64,000 bases of DNA, from assembly GCA_903927005.1 (NCBI GenBank), contig CAIYLH010000105.1:92822-156821 (forward strand), written 5' to 3'. This document shows, piece after piece, positions 50,992 through 60,137 of the stretch. The notes under the pieces are model-generated. The model worked only from the letters and a program-made list of their open reading frames with translations. It did no database searches and had not been told where the DNA came from. A program made the position numbers and the translations under genes. The stretch is from an uncultured Pseudomonadota bacterium. GTDB taxonomy: Bacteria; Pseudomonadota; Gammaproteobacteria; Steroidobacterales; Steroidobacteraceae. Positions within the stretch are counted from its first letter, which is position 1. Each line of letters begins with the position of its first letter.

Positions 50992-51125
50992 CGGTCCGAC
51001 CGACAGAAGGCGGGAAATTACCGCGATTACAGTATGTTGCCAGTCAACGCCGGACATGTGAGAGTGAATTCTTGGCCCACGGGCAGGGGTTTTCGCTAGG
51101 CTAGGGTCCTAGGGAGTGCCTACGA

Positions 51126-51791
51126 ATGTCGATTACGATCCTCGAAGAACGCCCGTTGGGCGCGCAGACCGTGCGCGGCACAGTGCTATTCGTGGACCTG
51201 CGCGGCTATACGACACTGGCGGAGGGCTTGAGCCCAGACACCGTCGCCGCCCTGCTCGAGGAGTTCTTCAGCACCCTGACCCCCTCCGTGGACCGCAACG
51301 GCGGCACCGTGTTCCACCTGGCGGGTGACTCGCTGATGGCCGGCTTCGGACTGGCCGACGACTCGGTGGCGCCCGTCCGGGCAGCGATCGATGCCAGCCG
51401 CGCGATGATCGCCGCCTTCCAGCCGGTCTCGATCAACTGGGAACGGCGACTGGGCATCCCGACCGGCATCGGCGTCGGCGTGCACGTTGGCAATCTCGCG
51501 TTCGTCGCGCTAGGCCCGCCGTCACTGCGCCGGGCCACGTTGGTCGGCGACACCGTCAACGTCGCTGCGCGCCTCTGCCAGCGCGCCCGGGCGGGCGAGG
51601 TTCTGTTTTCAGCCGGTGTCGCCGCATCCCTCGACCCCGCTGCGGCGGGCGACGTGATCCCCCTGCCGGCGCTATCGCTGCGCGGCCGCGCCTCGCCAGT
51701 GGCGATCTACTGCGTACCTGCGCCTGCGCGCGCAGGCGCGCTGATTCGTCACGATGAGATGACCTCGGTGCCGCCTGCACAAAATTCCTGA
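51126..51791 (+). CDS. Adenylate/guanylate cyclase catalytic domain protein
   Basis: GTVLFVDLRGYTTLAEGLSPDTVAALLEEFF, HLAGDSLMAGFG, VGDTVNVAARLCQRA. Confidence 0.87.
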   Translation: MSITILEERPLGAQTVRGTVLFVDLRGYTTLAEGLSPDTVAALLEEFFSTLTPSVDRNGGTVFHLAGDSLMAGFGLADDSVAPVRAAIDASRAMIAAFQPVSINWERRLGIPTGIGVGVHVGNLAFVALGPPSLRRATLVGDTVNVAARLCQRARAGEVLFSAGVAASLDPAAAGDVIPLPALSLRGRASPVAIYCVPAPARAGALIRHDEMTSVPPAQNS

Positions 51792-51848
51792 GCGACGCGG
51801 CCACCCTACGCCGCTGCGCTATTTCCGCTCTACGCCGGAGACATCACG

Positions 51849-52388
51849 ATGAACCAAGCCAGCCAGACCGCCACCCGTCGCTACAATTCAGTCGCAAAGG
51901 CCCTCCACTGGGCGATCGCACTGCTGATCTTCGCCCAGTTCGCCATCGCCTGGACCATGCCGGAAGTGCACAAGGGCACGCTGCCCGTTGGCGAAATCCA
52001 CTGGCACATCGTGGTCGGCATACTGATCCTGCTACTGGTAGCGGTGCGCATCGTCTGGCGCGTCGTCCGCCCACCGGTGACCGTCGGCGTCGAGAGCGGC
52101 CTGCAGCACCGCGTTGCGCAGCTGACCCATGGCGTGCTGTACCTGTGCATGCTGGTCGTGCCCGTGCTGGGCTGGGCCAATGCCAACGCGCGCGACTGGA
52201 GCGCCGAGCTGTGCACCGGCTTCGGCTTGCCAAAGATCATGGCCAGTGGCGACCGATTCGGGCTCGACCTCGGCGACGTCCACGGCACGCTCGCAACGGT
52301 CATGCTGGTAATCATTGGCCTGCACGTCGCGGCGGGCCTCTACCATCACATCGTACTCAAGGACGACACGCTGCAGCGGATGCGCTGA
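51849..52388 (+). CDS. Cytochrome b561 family protein
   Basis: YNSVAKALHWAIALLIFAQFAIAW, EIHWHIVVGILILLLVAVRIVWR, DVHGTLATVMLVIIGLHVAAGLYHH. Confidence 0.9.
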   Translation: MNQASQTATRRYNSVAKALHWAIALLIFAQFAIAWTMPEVHKGTLPVGEIHWHIVVGILILLLVAVRIVWRVVRPPVTVGVESGLQHRVAQLTHGVLYLCMLVVPVLGWANANARDWSAELCTGFGLPKIMASGDRFGLDLGDVHGTLATVMLVIIGLHVAAGLYHHIVLKDDTLQRMR

Positions 52389-52410
52389 GCGCCACCCGCG
52401 TCGACGCCGC

Positions 52411-53079
52411 CTAAAGCGCTGGCGTCGACGCCGTCAGGCACTCGCCGAGTGTCTGACGCTGGCGGCCTGCGGCGTCGAAGTTGGCCGGTGCCAGCCAGCG
52501 CTCGTAGCCCACCCGCAGCAGCGGCCAATCCGCGTCGATGATCGCGTACCAGGCGGTATCGCGATTCTCGCCCTTGACCCACAGGTGCTGGCGAAACACG
52601 CCCTCGAATTGGAAGCCGAAGCGCAGCGCCGCCCGCCGTGACGGCGCGTTCAGTGCATTGCACTTCCACTCGAAACGGCGATAGCCAAGCTCATCAAAGA
52701 CATATCGAGCCATCAGCCACAGCGCCTCGGTCGCGAGCCGCGAGCGCGCCATCGCGCCCCCCCAGAGGATGTGTCCAATCTCGATCACCCCGTGCTCGGG
52801 CGTGATACGCAGCAGCGACTGCCTGCCTACCGCACGGCCGGTGACGCGCTCGACGCAGGCGAAGAACAGCGGATCCGAGCTGCTCGCGCTGCTGGCCGCC
52901 CAATCGACGAGCTCGTCCACCGCCGCTGGCGGTAAGTCCGGCAAATATCGATACAACGCTGGCGCCTCGGTCGGCGGCAGACTCGCGTACAGGTCAGCCG
53001 CATGCGCTCGCGTCAACGGCTCGAGTCGCAGGTAGCGCCCTTCAAGGATCCGGCGTTCAGGTCGAGGGGAGGGCAGCAC
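52411..53079 (-). CDS. GNAT family N-acetyltransferase (RimJ/RimL type)
   Basis: LEGRYLRLEPLTRAHAADLY, EWKCNALNAPSRRAALRFGFQFEGVFRQHLWVKGENRDTAWYAI. Confidence 0.88.
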   Translation of the reverse strand: MLPSPRPERRILEGRYLRLEPLTRAHAADLYASLPPTEAPALYRYLPDLPPAAVDELVDWAASSASSSDPLFFACVERVTGRAVGRQSLLRITPEHGVIEIGHILWGGAMARSRLATEALWLMARYVFDELGYRRFEWKCNALNAPSRRAALRFGFQFEGVFRQHLWVKGENRDTAWYAIIDADWPLLRVGYERWLAPANFDAAGRQRQTLGECLTASTPAL

Positions 53080-53201
53080 AGGTCGCTCCTAGCAAGTGAC
53101 GCGGGAAGGCCCCCGAGCATAGCAACCCATGGATTAGCGAGGCCGGCTGCGGTTTCCTGCTGCACAGGCAGATCGCGGGCGTGGCCATCGCACCGAGATA
53201 G

Positions 53202-53236
53202 CGCACAACACGCGTGCGGCGCACAAAATTGGTGCA
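53202..53236 (+). promoter_or_regulatory. Two NtrC-like 17-bp sites upstream of amt
   Basis: CGCACAAAATTGGTGCA (53220-53236) and CGCAC-N7-GTGCG (53202-53218). Confidence 0.6.
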
Positions 53237-53308
53237 GATAAAGCCCTTGCCCAGGCTCCACGCTCTTTCAACCTCTTGTTTTTAAAATTATTTTTAACTA
53301 CTGCGAAT

Positions 53309-53324
53309 AGGCACATTTCGTGCA
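53309..53324 (+). promoter_or_regulatory. Sigma54 -24/-12 promoter upstream of amt
   Basis: AGGCACATTTCGTGCA: GG(53310)-N10-GC(53322). Confidence 0.65.
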
Positions 53325-53425
53325 TTCCTATGCACCGGGCTTGCCCACGGGTAGCGCGTCGCACTGGATTGCACCGCCCGGACAGCCGCTGACAACTAGA
53401 TCCGGACCAGTTCTCGGGGTACTCG

Positions 53426-54732
53426 TGCAAAATCCAATCGTGGCGCGCCATCGGCGTGCCATCGGCGCGTTGTCATCGCTGCTGCCCGGCGTTGCCCTGG
53501 CGGCACCGACCGCAATTGATCACGGCGACACAGCTTGGATGATCACGGCCACCGCGCTCGTGCTCTTCATGACCCTGCCCGGGCTGCTCGCCTTCTACGG
53601 CGGCCTGGTGCGCTCCTAGAACGTCCTGTCCGTGCTGATGCAGTGCACGGCGATCACGGCAGTCGTCTCGGTCCTGTGGGTCGCCGGCGCGTATGGACTG
53701 GCATATGGCAATGGCGGCGCCGCGCAGGCGTGGATCGGCAGCTTGTCGTGGTCGATGTTTGCGACCGGCGCGCGGGATGCCGTCGCCGGACGAATCCCGG
53801 AAAGTGTCTTTGCGATGTTTGAAATGACCTTTGCGATCATTACGCCAGCGCTGGTGATCGGCGGATTCGCCGAGCGACTGCGCTTCTCGGCAGTGATCGG
53901 CTTTACCGTACTGTGGTTACTGCTGGTGTACGTGCCGATCGCGCACTGGGTATGGGGCGGCGGCTGGCTCGCGCAACTCGGCGTACTCGACTTCGCCGGC
54001 GGCATCGTGGTGCATGTCAGCGCCGGCACCGCCGCGCTCGTGACGGCCCTCGTCGTCGGTCCGCGCCGCGGCTTTCCCCACACACCCATGACACCGCACT
54101 CGCTGCCAATGACGGTAATGGGCGCCGGGATGCTCTGGGTAGGCTGGTTTGGCTTCAATGCCGGTAGCGCGCTCGAGGCAAACGGCAGCGCCGGCATGGC
54201 GATGCTGGTCACCCACACCGGCGCCGCTGCCGGCGCCCTGGCGTGGATGACCATCGAGTGGCTGCGCTATGGCAAACCGTCGGTGCTGGGCATCGTCACC
54301 GGCATGGTCGCCGGTCTAGGCACCATCACCGCCGCCTCCGGCTTCGTCGGACCGCTGGGCGGACTGGTGATCGGAGCGATCGCAGGCTCGGTCTGCTTCC
54401 TCGCGACGCAGTTACTCAAGCGGGTGTTACACATCGACGATTCGCTCGACGTCTCGCCCGTGCACGGTATTGGCGGTGTGGCCGGCTCACTGCTGACGGG
54501 CGTGTTCGTCGACGCGTCCCTCGGCGGCGTCGGCCTGGCGCAGGGCCGAACCATGCTCGGACAGGTCGGCATCCAGGCGATCGGCGTACTCGCGGCCATC
54601 GCGTGGTGCGCGCTCCTCACCTGGCTGATCCTGAAGCTGCTGGCCGCGACCACCGGGCTGCGCGTCGATGCCGATCAGGAAATGGAAGGCCTCGACCTCG
54701 CCGAACACGGTGAACGCGCCTACAACCCGTAA
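53426..54732 (+). pseudogene. amt: Ammonium transporter Amt interrupted by in-frame TAG at 53617-53619
   Basis: LLAFYGGLVRS*NVLSVLMQC; the rest of Amt continues in the same frame to 54732. Confidence 0.85.
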
Positions 54733-54818
54733 TCGGGCCAGCCGGATCCCGCCTTAAGGATCCGATAAGCCATACCCCGGTAGCGTTGCCCCATCGAAGG
54801 CAACGCTACCGGTGACAC

Positions 54819-55217
54819 ATGAAAGGCATCCTCCCTGCCCTGCTGCTGGCGGCCTGCACAGCCCCTGCGGCACTCGCAGGCTCTGCAGCGCCGCTACTGG
54901 CGGCGCTTGAAGCCGACGCGTCGCGCCAAGTAGGCGCCCCGGTCAGCGGCTCCCCAAGCCGCGGCGACACGTTCTTCCATACCCGCCGTGCAGAGTGGAG
55001 CTGCAGCTCCTGCCATACCGCGGATCCGCGCCAGACCGGCCGGCACGTGATCACGGGCAAGAACATCCGGCCGATGGCCCCGGCGGTGAACCCGGACCGG
55101 TTCGTCGACCGCGCAAAGACCGACAAATGGTTCCGGCGCAACTGCCAGGACGTGCTCGGCCGTCCCTGTTCGCTGCAGGAACAGGCGGACGTCGTCGCCT
55201 ACCTTGCCTCGCTCTGA
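54819..55217 (+). CDS. SHP-like monoheme cytochrome (DUF1924)
   Basis: Signal peptide; SCSSCHTADPRQTGRHVITGKNIRPMAPAVNPDRFVDRAKTDKWFRRNCQDVLGRPC. Confidence 0.88.
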   Translation: MKGILPALLLAACTAPAALAGSAAPLLAALEADASRQVGAPVSGSPSRGDTFFHTRRAEWSCSSCHTADPRQTGRHVITGKNIRPMAPAVNPDRFVDRAKTDKWFRRNCQDVLGRPCSLQEQADVVAYLASL

Positions 55218-55229
55218 AGGAACTCTGCC

Positions 55230-55712
55230 ATGAATACCCGCCTACGAATGATTACCGATGCCATCGTCTGGGCGCTGTCGAGCGTCTTTCTGCTGGTGCT
55301 GCTCGCAACCTCGGCAGAGGCGGCCGCACCGCTCGATGGCGCCTCCGCGTGGCGCGAGGAATGCAGCAGCTGCCACATCGCGTTTCCGCCGCGTCTGCTG
55401 CCCGCCGCCTCATGGCAGGCGCTACTCGGCGGGCTGGACAAGCACTTTGGCGTCGATGCCTCGACCGACCCGGCGCATGGCGCGGCGATCAGCCAGTATC
55501 TGGCCGCACACGCCGGCCCGGCCACGAAGTCACCTGCGGCAAGTCCACCGCTGCGCATCACGACCCAGGGCTGGTTCGTGCATGAGCACGACGAACTGGC
55601 GCCCAGCGTGTGGGCGCGGCCCGCCGTGCGCAGTCGCGCCAACTGTAGCGCCTGCCATGCCGGCGCCGAGCGCGGCCAGTTCGACGAGGACAGCGTGAGG
55701 ATCCCAAAATGA
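55230..55712 (+). CDS. Diheme cytochrome c (DHC-like)
   Basis: ECSSCHIAFPPRLLPAASW and NCSACHAGAERGQFDED. Confidence 0.88.
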   Translation: MNTRLRMITDAIVWALSSVFLLVLLATSAEAAAPLDGASAWREECSSCHIAFPPRLLPAASWQALLGGLDKHFGVDASTDPAHGAAISQYLAAHAGPATKSPAASPPLRITTQGWFVHEHDELAPSVWARPAVRSRANCSACHAGAERGQFDEDSVRIPK

Positions 55713-56389
55713 AGGGCACGCCCCGCATTCTGGTCTGGGACTGGCCACTGCGGCTGTTCCATGTCGGTCTTGCGCTCGCCTTTGGCGGTGCCTACCTGCT
55801 CGGTGACTCCGAGCGTTGGCGCAACGTCCACGTCGCTCTGGGCTACGCCGCGCTGGCGCTGCTTGGCTTTCGCCTGCTGTGGGGCGTGGCAGGCACGCGC
55901 CACGCTCGCTTCGCCTCGTTTCTATACACGCCACGGCAGGCGTACACCTACCTTGTCGGCCTCGTGCGCGGTCGCGGCCGCCACTACACCGGCCACAATC
56001 CCGCCGGCAGCTGGGCTGTCTACGCCATGCTGCTGCTGGGACTGGCCACCGGCATCAGCGGCTGGATGCGCTACGAGGAGCTAGGCGGTGACCGTCTCGA
56101 GGCCCTGCACGAGCTGTTTGCCAACGCGTGGCTCGGCCTGGTCGGACTGCACGTCGTTGCGGTCATCGCAAGCTCGGTCCTGCATCGTGAGAACCTCGTC
56201 CTCGCGATGATCACCGGCTACAAGCGTGGCCCCGCCGCGGAGTCCGCCGGGCGCTCGCACGCCGGGCTAGGCCTCGCGCTCGTGGCCGCCATCGCCGCCG
56301 TGGTCGCTCTGGCCCTGGCCGCGCCCGCGGGGACTGTCGACGCTTCCGCCACCGCAGTGGCCAGCCGGGCCGCGATCGACCAAGATTGA
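55709..56389 (+). CDS. Cytochrome b (b561-domain)
   Basis: WDWPLRLFHVGLALAFG, NVHVALGYAALALLGFRLLWG, LHELFANAWLGLVGLHVVAVIASS. Confidence 0.88.
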   Translation: MKGTPRILVWDWPLRLFHVGLALAFGGAYLLGDSERWRNVHVALGYAALALLGFRLLWGVAGTRHARFASFLYTPRQAYTYLVGLVRGRGRHYTGHNPAGSWAVYAMLLLGLATGISGWMRYEELGGDRLEALHELFANAWLGLVGLHVVAVIASSVLHRENLVLAMITGYKRGPAAESAGRSHAGLGLALVAAIAAVVALALAAPAGTVDASATAVASRAAIDQD

Positions 56390-56392
56390 GCG

Positions 56393-57070
56393 ATGCGTAT
56401 CCTGCTGGTCGAAGACGATGCGACGCTGGGCGAAGGCCTGCAGACCGGCCTGCGCCGGGCCGGCTTCGCCGTGGAGTGGCTGCAGGACGGCCAGACGGCG
56501 GACGCCGCCCTGCACACGGAGAGTTTCGCCGCGCTGGTGCTCGACCTCGGCTTGCCGCGTCTGAGCGGGCTGGACCTGCTGCACCGACTTCGCAGTCGCG
56601 GCGACTCGACGCCAACCCTGCTGCTGACTGCGCGCGATCACGTCGACGACCGGATCCGCGGCCTGGACGGCGGCGCCGACGACTATGTCGTCAAGCCCGT
56701 TGCGATCGGCGAACTTGCGGCACGCATTAGAGCCCTGGTCCGCCGCTCGCAGGGCGTCGCGGGTGCGCAGCTCGCCGCCGCCGGCATCACGCTGGACCCC
56801 GCCAGTCGGCTCGTGCGCGCGCACGGCGAACCCGTGGAACTGTCACCGCGGGAATTCGCGGTACTACAGGAACTGCTGCTGCACGCCGGCCGCGTCCTGA
56901 CCCGCCAGCAACTGGAGTCGCGTCTGTACGAGTGGGACCAGAGCCTCGAGAGCAATGCCATCGAGGTACACGTGCACCACCTGCGGCGCAAGCTCGGCGC
57001 CAGCGTGATCACCACCGTGCGTGGCGTCGGCTACCTCATCCCACGCCCGGAGCCAGACATTGATGGCTAA
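56393..57070 (+). CDS. OmpR-family response regulator
   Basis: MRILLVEDDATLGEGLQTGL, LVLDLGLPRLSGLDLL, winged-helix SNAIEVHVHHLRRKLG. Confidence 0.93.
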   Translation: MRILLVEDDATLGEGLQTGLRRAGFAVEWLQDGQTADAALHTESFAALVLDLGLPRLSGLDLLHRLRSRGDSTPTLLLTARDHVDDRIRGLDGGADDYVVKPVAIGELAARIRALVRRSQGVAGAQLAAAGITLDPASRLVRAHGEPVELSPREFAVLQELLLHAGRVLTRQQLESRLYEWDQSLESNAIEVHVHHLRRKLGASVITTVRGVGYLIPRPEPDIDG

Positions 57071-58415
57071 CCCGTCGCTGCGTTATCGACTAGTCGGACT
57101 GCTCATGAGCGCGGTGAGCGCAAGCTGGGTCGCGATCAGCCTGCTGACGTATCAGGACGCGCGCCGTGAGATCGACGCCGTACTCGACGCACATCTGGAA
57201 CAGTCGGCGCGCCTGGTCGCACAGCAGGCCGGGCGCACACTACGCGAGACGGAGGACGAGGATACCGGCGATGAACATCCGTATGACGTGCCCATGACCT
57301 TCCAGGTGTGGGATGCCGGCGGACAGCTGGTCCTGCGCTCGCCCGATGCACCGCGCACACAACTGTCACGGCAAGCGCGCGGCTTCGCGGACGCAGAGGT
57401 CGATGGACGACCTTGGCGGGTGTACAGCCGCTCCGCCCTCAACGGCCAGATGCTGGTACAGGTCGCTGAGAGCCGGACTGGCCGCGAGCAGCTGGCCGCG
57501 CGCTTCCTCGCGCACGCGCTGTGGCCCCTTGCGATCGGACTGCCGCTCATTGGCCTGTTCGTGTGGATCGCCATCGGCAGCGCACTGCGCCCGCTGCGCG
57601 AACTGCGGGATGCGCTGGCGCTGAGACACGGACCGGATCTTTCGCCGCTGAACGTCGCGGCCGCGCCCAGCGAGGTCGCGCCGCTGGTGTCGCACCTCAA
57701 TGCCCTCTTCGAGCGTGCCCGCGGCACGCTAGAAGCGGAGCGGCGGTTCACCTCGCAGGCCGCCCACGAGCTGCGCACGCCGATCGCCGGGATCCGCGCC
57801 CAGGCGGAATCCGCTATCGGCGCGGACAGTGATGCCGATCGCCGCCACGCCCTCGAGCGGGTCGTAAGCGCCTGCGATCGGCTGTCACGGATCATGACCC
57901 AACTGCTGACGCTGGCGCGCATGGACGAGGCGCCAATCGACGTGGGCCAGCCTTGTCGCCTCGACGAGCTGGCACGTAGCGTCGTCGCTGACCTCGCCCC
58001 AGCCGCGCTGAAAGCGAACGTTGAGCTCGGCCTCGTCGCCGACACGGCCGTATCGATCAGCGCCGATCCGGTGCTCATAGAAGTTCTGCTTCGCAACCTG
58101 ATCGACAACGCGGTGCGCTATTCCGGCCACGGCTGCCACGTAGAGGTACGCATCGAGGCTGCGGCCGATGGCGCGCGACTGGCCGTGGTCGACGACGGTC
58201 CCGGGGTCGCCGAGCGCGATCTGGCGCAACTGGGCCAGGCATTCTTTCGCGGCGGGCGCACAACGGACGACGGCAGCGGCCTGGGCCTGTCGATCGTGGC
58301 GAGAATCGCGCGTCGCCATGGCGCGGAGGTTCGCTACTCCGGAGGCCCCGACGGACGAGGGCTTTCAGCAGAGCTGCGCTTTGCCGCCAGCGGCCTTGTG
58401 GAACCGGTATCGTAG
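57063..58415 (+). CDS. Sensor histidine kinase
   Basis: RRFTSQAAHELRTPIAGIRAQAE H-box, LLRNLIDNAVRYS N-box, VDDGPGV and GSGLGLSIV. Confidence 0.93.
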   Translation: MANPSLRYRLVGLLMSAVSASWVAISLLTYQDARREIDAVLDAHLEQSARLVAQQAGRTLRETEDEDTGDEHPYDVPMTFQVWDAGGQLVLRSPDAPRTQLSRQARGFADAEVDGRPWRVYSRSALNGQMLVQVAESRTGREQLAARFLAHALWPLAIGLPLIGLFVWIAIGSALRPLRELRDALALRHGPDLSPLNVAAAPSEVAPLVSHLNALFERARGTLEAERRFTSQAAHELRTPIAGIRAQAESAIGADSDADRRHALERVVSACDRLSRIMTQLLTLARMDEAPIDVGQPCRLDELARSVVADLAPAALKANVELGLVADTAVSISADPVLIEVLLRNLIDNAVRYSGHGCHVEVRIEAAADGARLAVVDDGPGVAERDLAQLGQAFFRGGRTTDDGSGLGLSIVARIARRHGAEVRYSGGPDGRGLSAELRFAASGLVEPVS

Positions 58416-58442
58416 AGATCCGACCATCGCCGAGCCGCACCG

Positions 58443-59135
58443 ATGCAGAACCCCGCTCCGAATGCAGAACTGGAACTCGTCGACCAGGACATCATCGATG
58501 CGATGCAGAAGCTGGCGGGATACGTCGACATCAGCACCGAAGACTTCCGCACGCTGTATCACCTCGCCTACCACCATGCGGCTGAACGGCTCGCCGGCAT
58601 GCATGCCAGCGCGGCGGTCACCCTCAAGGCGCTGGAGCCCCCACGGGTCAGCAACGTCGAGGCGCTGTGGGCGTGGGGCGGCGCGTTCCTTGCCATCGCC
58701 CTGCTCGTGGCGTGCAATTCACTGCTGTTCGCTGGCAGCGATCTGACACTGCTAAACGGCTCTTTCGGCGCCTCCTGTGCGCTGCTGTTCGGCGCCCCAC
58801 GCAGCCCGTTCTCGCAACCACGCAACTTGATCGGCGGCAGTGTGTTGTCCGCGTTGGTCGGAGTAACGTGCTTCATGGTGCTGGGCGCATGGCCACTCGT
58901 CGCCGCCGCCGCCGCCGTCGCGACGGCGATATGCCTGATGCACGTCACGCGCACGCTGCACCCGCCTGCTGCAGCGATCGCACTCTCGGCGGTGATAGGC
59001 TCGGCGGCCATTCACGACGCCGGTTACCTGTTCGTACTGGTGCCTGCGACCGTAGGTCCCTTGCTGCTGCTGGCCGTAGCGCTCGCCTACAACAACCTGT
59101 CGAGTGCGCGCCGGTATCCGGAGGTCTGGTTCTGA
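58443..59135 (+). CDS. HPP family membrane protein
   Basis: LLNGSFGASCALLFGAPRSPFSQPRNLIGGSVLSALVG, ATAICLMHVTRTLHPPAAAIAL. Confidence 0.88.
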   Translation: MQNPAPNAELELVDQDIIDAMQKLAGYVDISTEDFRTLYHLAYHHAAERLAGMHASAAVTLKALEPPRVSNVEALWAWGGAFLAIALLVACNSLLFAGSDLTLLNGSFGASCALLFGAPRSPFSQPRNLIGGSVLSALVGVTCFMVLGAWPLVAAAAAVATAICLMHVTRTLHPPAAAIALSAVIGSAAIHDAGYLFVLVPATVGPLLLLAVALAYNNLSSARRYPEVWF

Positions 59136-59153
59136 GGGAGGCAGTTGCTGCCG

Positions 59154-60089
59154 TCAACCGACGTGAGAGCCCTCGACGATAGTCGTCGTTCGGCCACCGA
59201 CCCAGACGGCACCGGTCTCGTCGGCCGATACGTAGATGCGGCCACAGCCGCCAAGACGGGTGCCTTGCGAGGCGACGTATGGCGAGCGCGCCCGGCCGGT
59301 CGCCAGTAGTCGCTGCGCGACCGAACCGTTCAGACTGCCAGTCACCGGATCCTCACGAATAGCGCCCTGCGGATCGCTGAAGAACGCCCGCAATTCGAAC
59401 TGCACTGCTGCTCCTGGCGGATACGCACCGACGACCCCCAGATCCAGCTGCCCCGGGAAGCTCTGCTCGGGCTCCAGCGCCAGCACCGCTGCCGCCGACT
59501 CGAGCACGAGGGCGATCCAGCCCGGCCCGTTGTCGGCCCACTGCGCATCGAGGATTGCCTCCGGCTCGATGTGCAGGAAGCGCACGATCTTGGCCAGCAT
59601 CTCGGCGTCCACCTCGCCGCCGCGCAACAGCGGTGGTGATGCGAACGCGAGCGTATCGGCGCTGCGCCGGACAGAAATCAGGCCCGCCGCGCACTGCTGC
59701 ACGATCTGCGCCGGATTACGAGGCCGACCACCGCCGTGCAGCCACGCGTGGCAACTGCCTAGCGTCGGGTGCCCGGCGAAAGGAAGCTCCCGATCCAGCG
59801 TGAATATACGCACTCGATAATCAGCGCCCGGGTCGGTAGGCGCGACAAGAAAAGCCGTCTCGGACAGGTTCAGCCAGCGGGTCATGCGCTGCATCTGCTC
59901 GGTGGTCATATCGTCAGCGTCGAAGACGACCGCAAGCGGATTGCCGGACAGCGGACTGTCATTGAATACGTCCACCAGTTGGAAACGATGCATCAACAAC
60001 TCCCCTTGACGCAGACATGTCGGCGGCCGGGATAGCCCAGCGCTCACGGTGGCAGATGGGGTAAACGCGGCCATCGCCCTGCGATGCAA
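59154..60089 (-). CDS. PhzF family isomerase (start probably internal, MHRFQLVDVF)
   Basis: FQLVDVFNDSPLSGNPLAVVFDADDMTTEQMQRMTRWLNLSETAFLV. Confidence 0.9.
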   Translation of the reverse strand: MHRRAMAAFTPSATVSAGLSRPPTCLRQGELLMHRFQLVDVFNDSPLSGNPLAVVFDADDMTTEQMQRMTRWLNLSETAFLVAPTDPGADYRVRIFTLDRELPFAGHPTLGSCHAWLHGGGRPRNPAQIVQQCAAGLISVRRSADTLAFASPPLLRGGEVDAEMLAKIVRFLHIEPEAILDAQWADNGPGWIALVLESAAAVLALEPEQSFPGQLDLGVVGAYPPGAAVQFELRAFFSDPQGAIREDPVTGSLNGSVAQRLLATGRARSPYVASQGTRLGGCGRIYVSADETGAVWVGGRTTTIVEGSHVG

Positions 60090-60104
60090 GCTCGCGCCAG
60101 AAGC

Positions 60105-60133
60105 CAGGGGCCGGGCGCAAGGCCCGGCCCCTG
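60105..60133 (-). terminator. Hairpin after TonB receptor 3
   Basis: CAGGGGCCGGGC-GCAAG-GCCCGGCCCCTG, perfect 12-bp stem; no T-tract. Confidence 0.5.
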
Positions 60134-60137
60134 CCAG

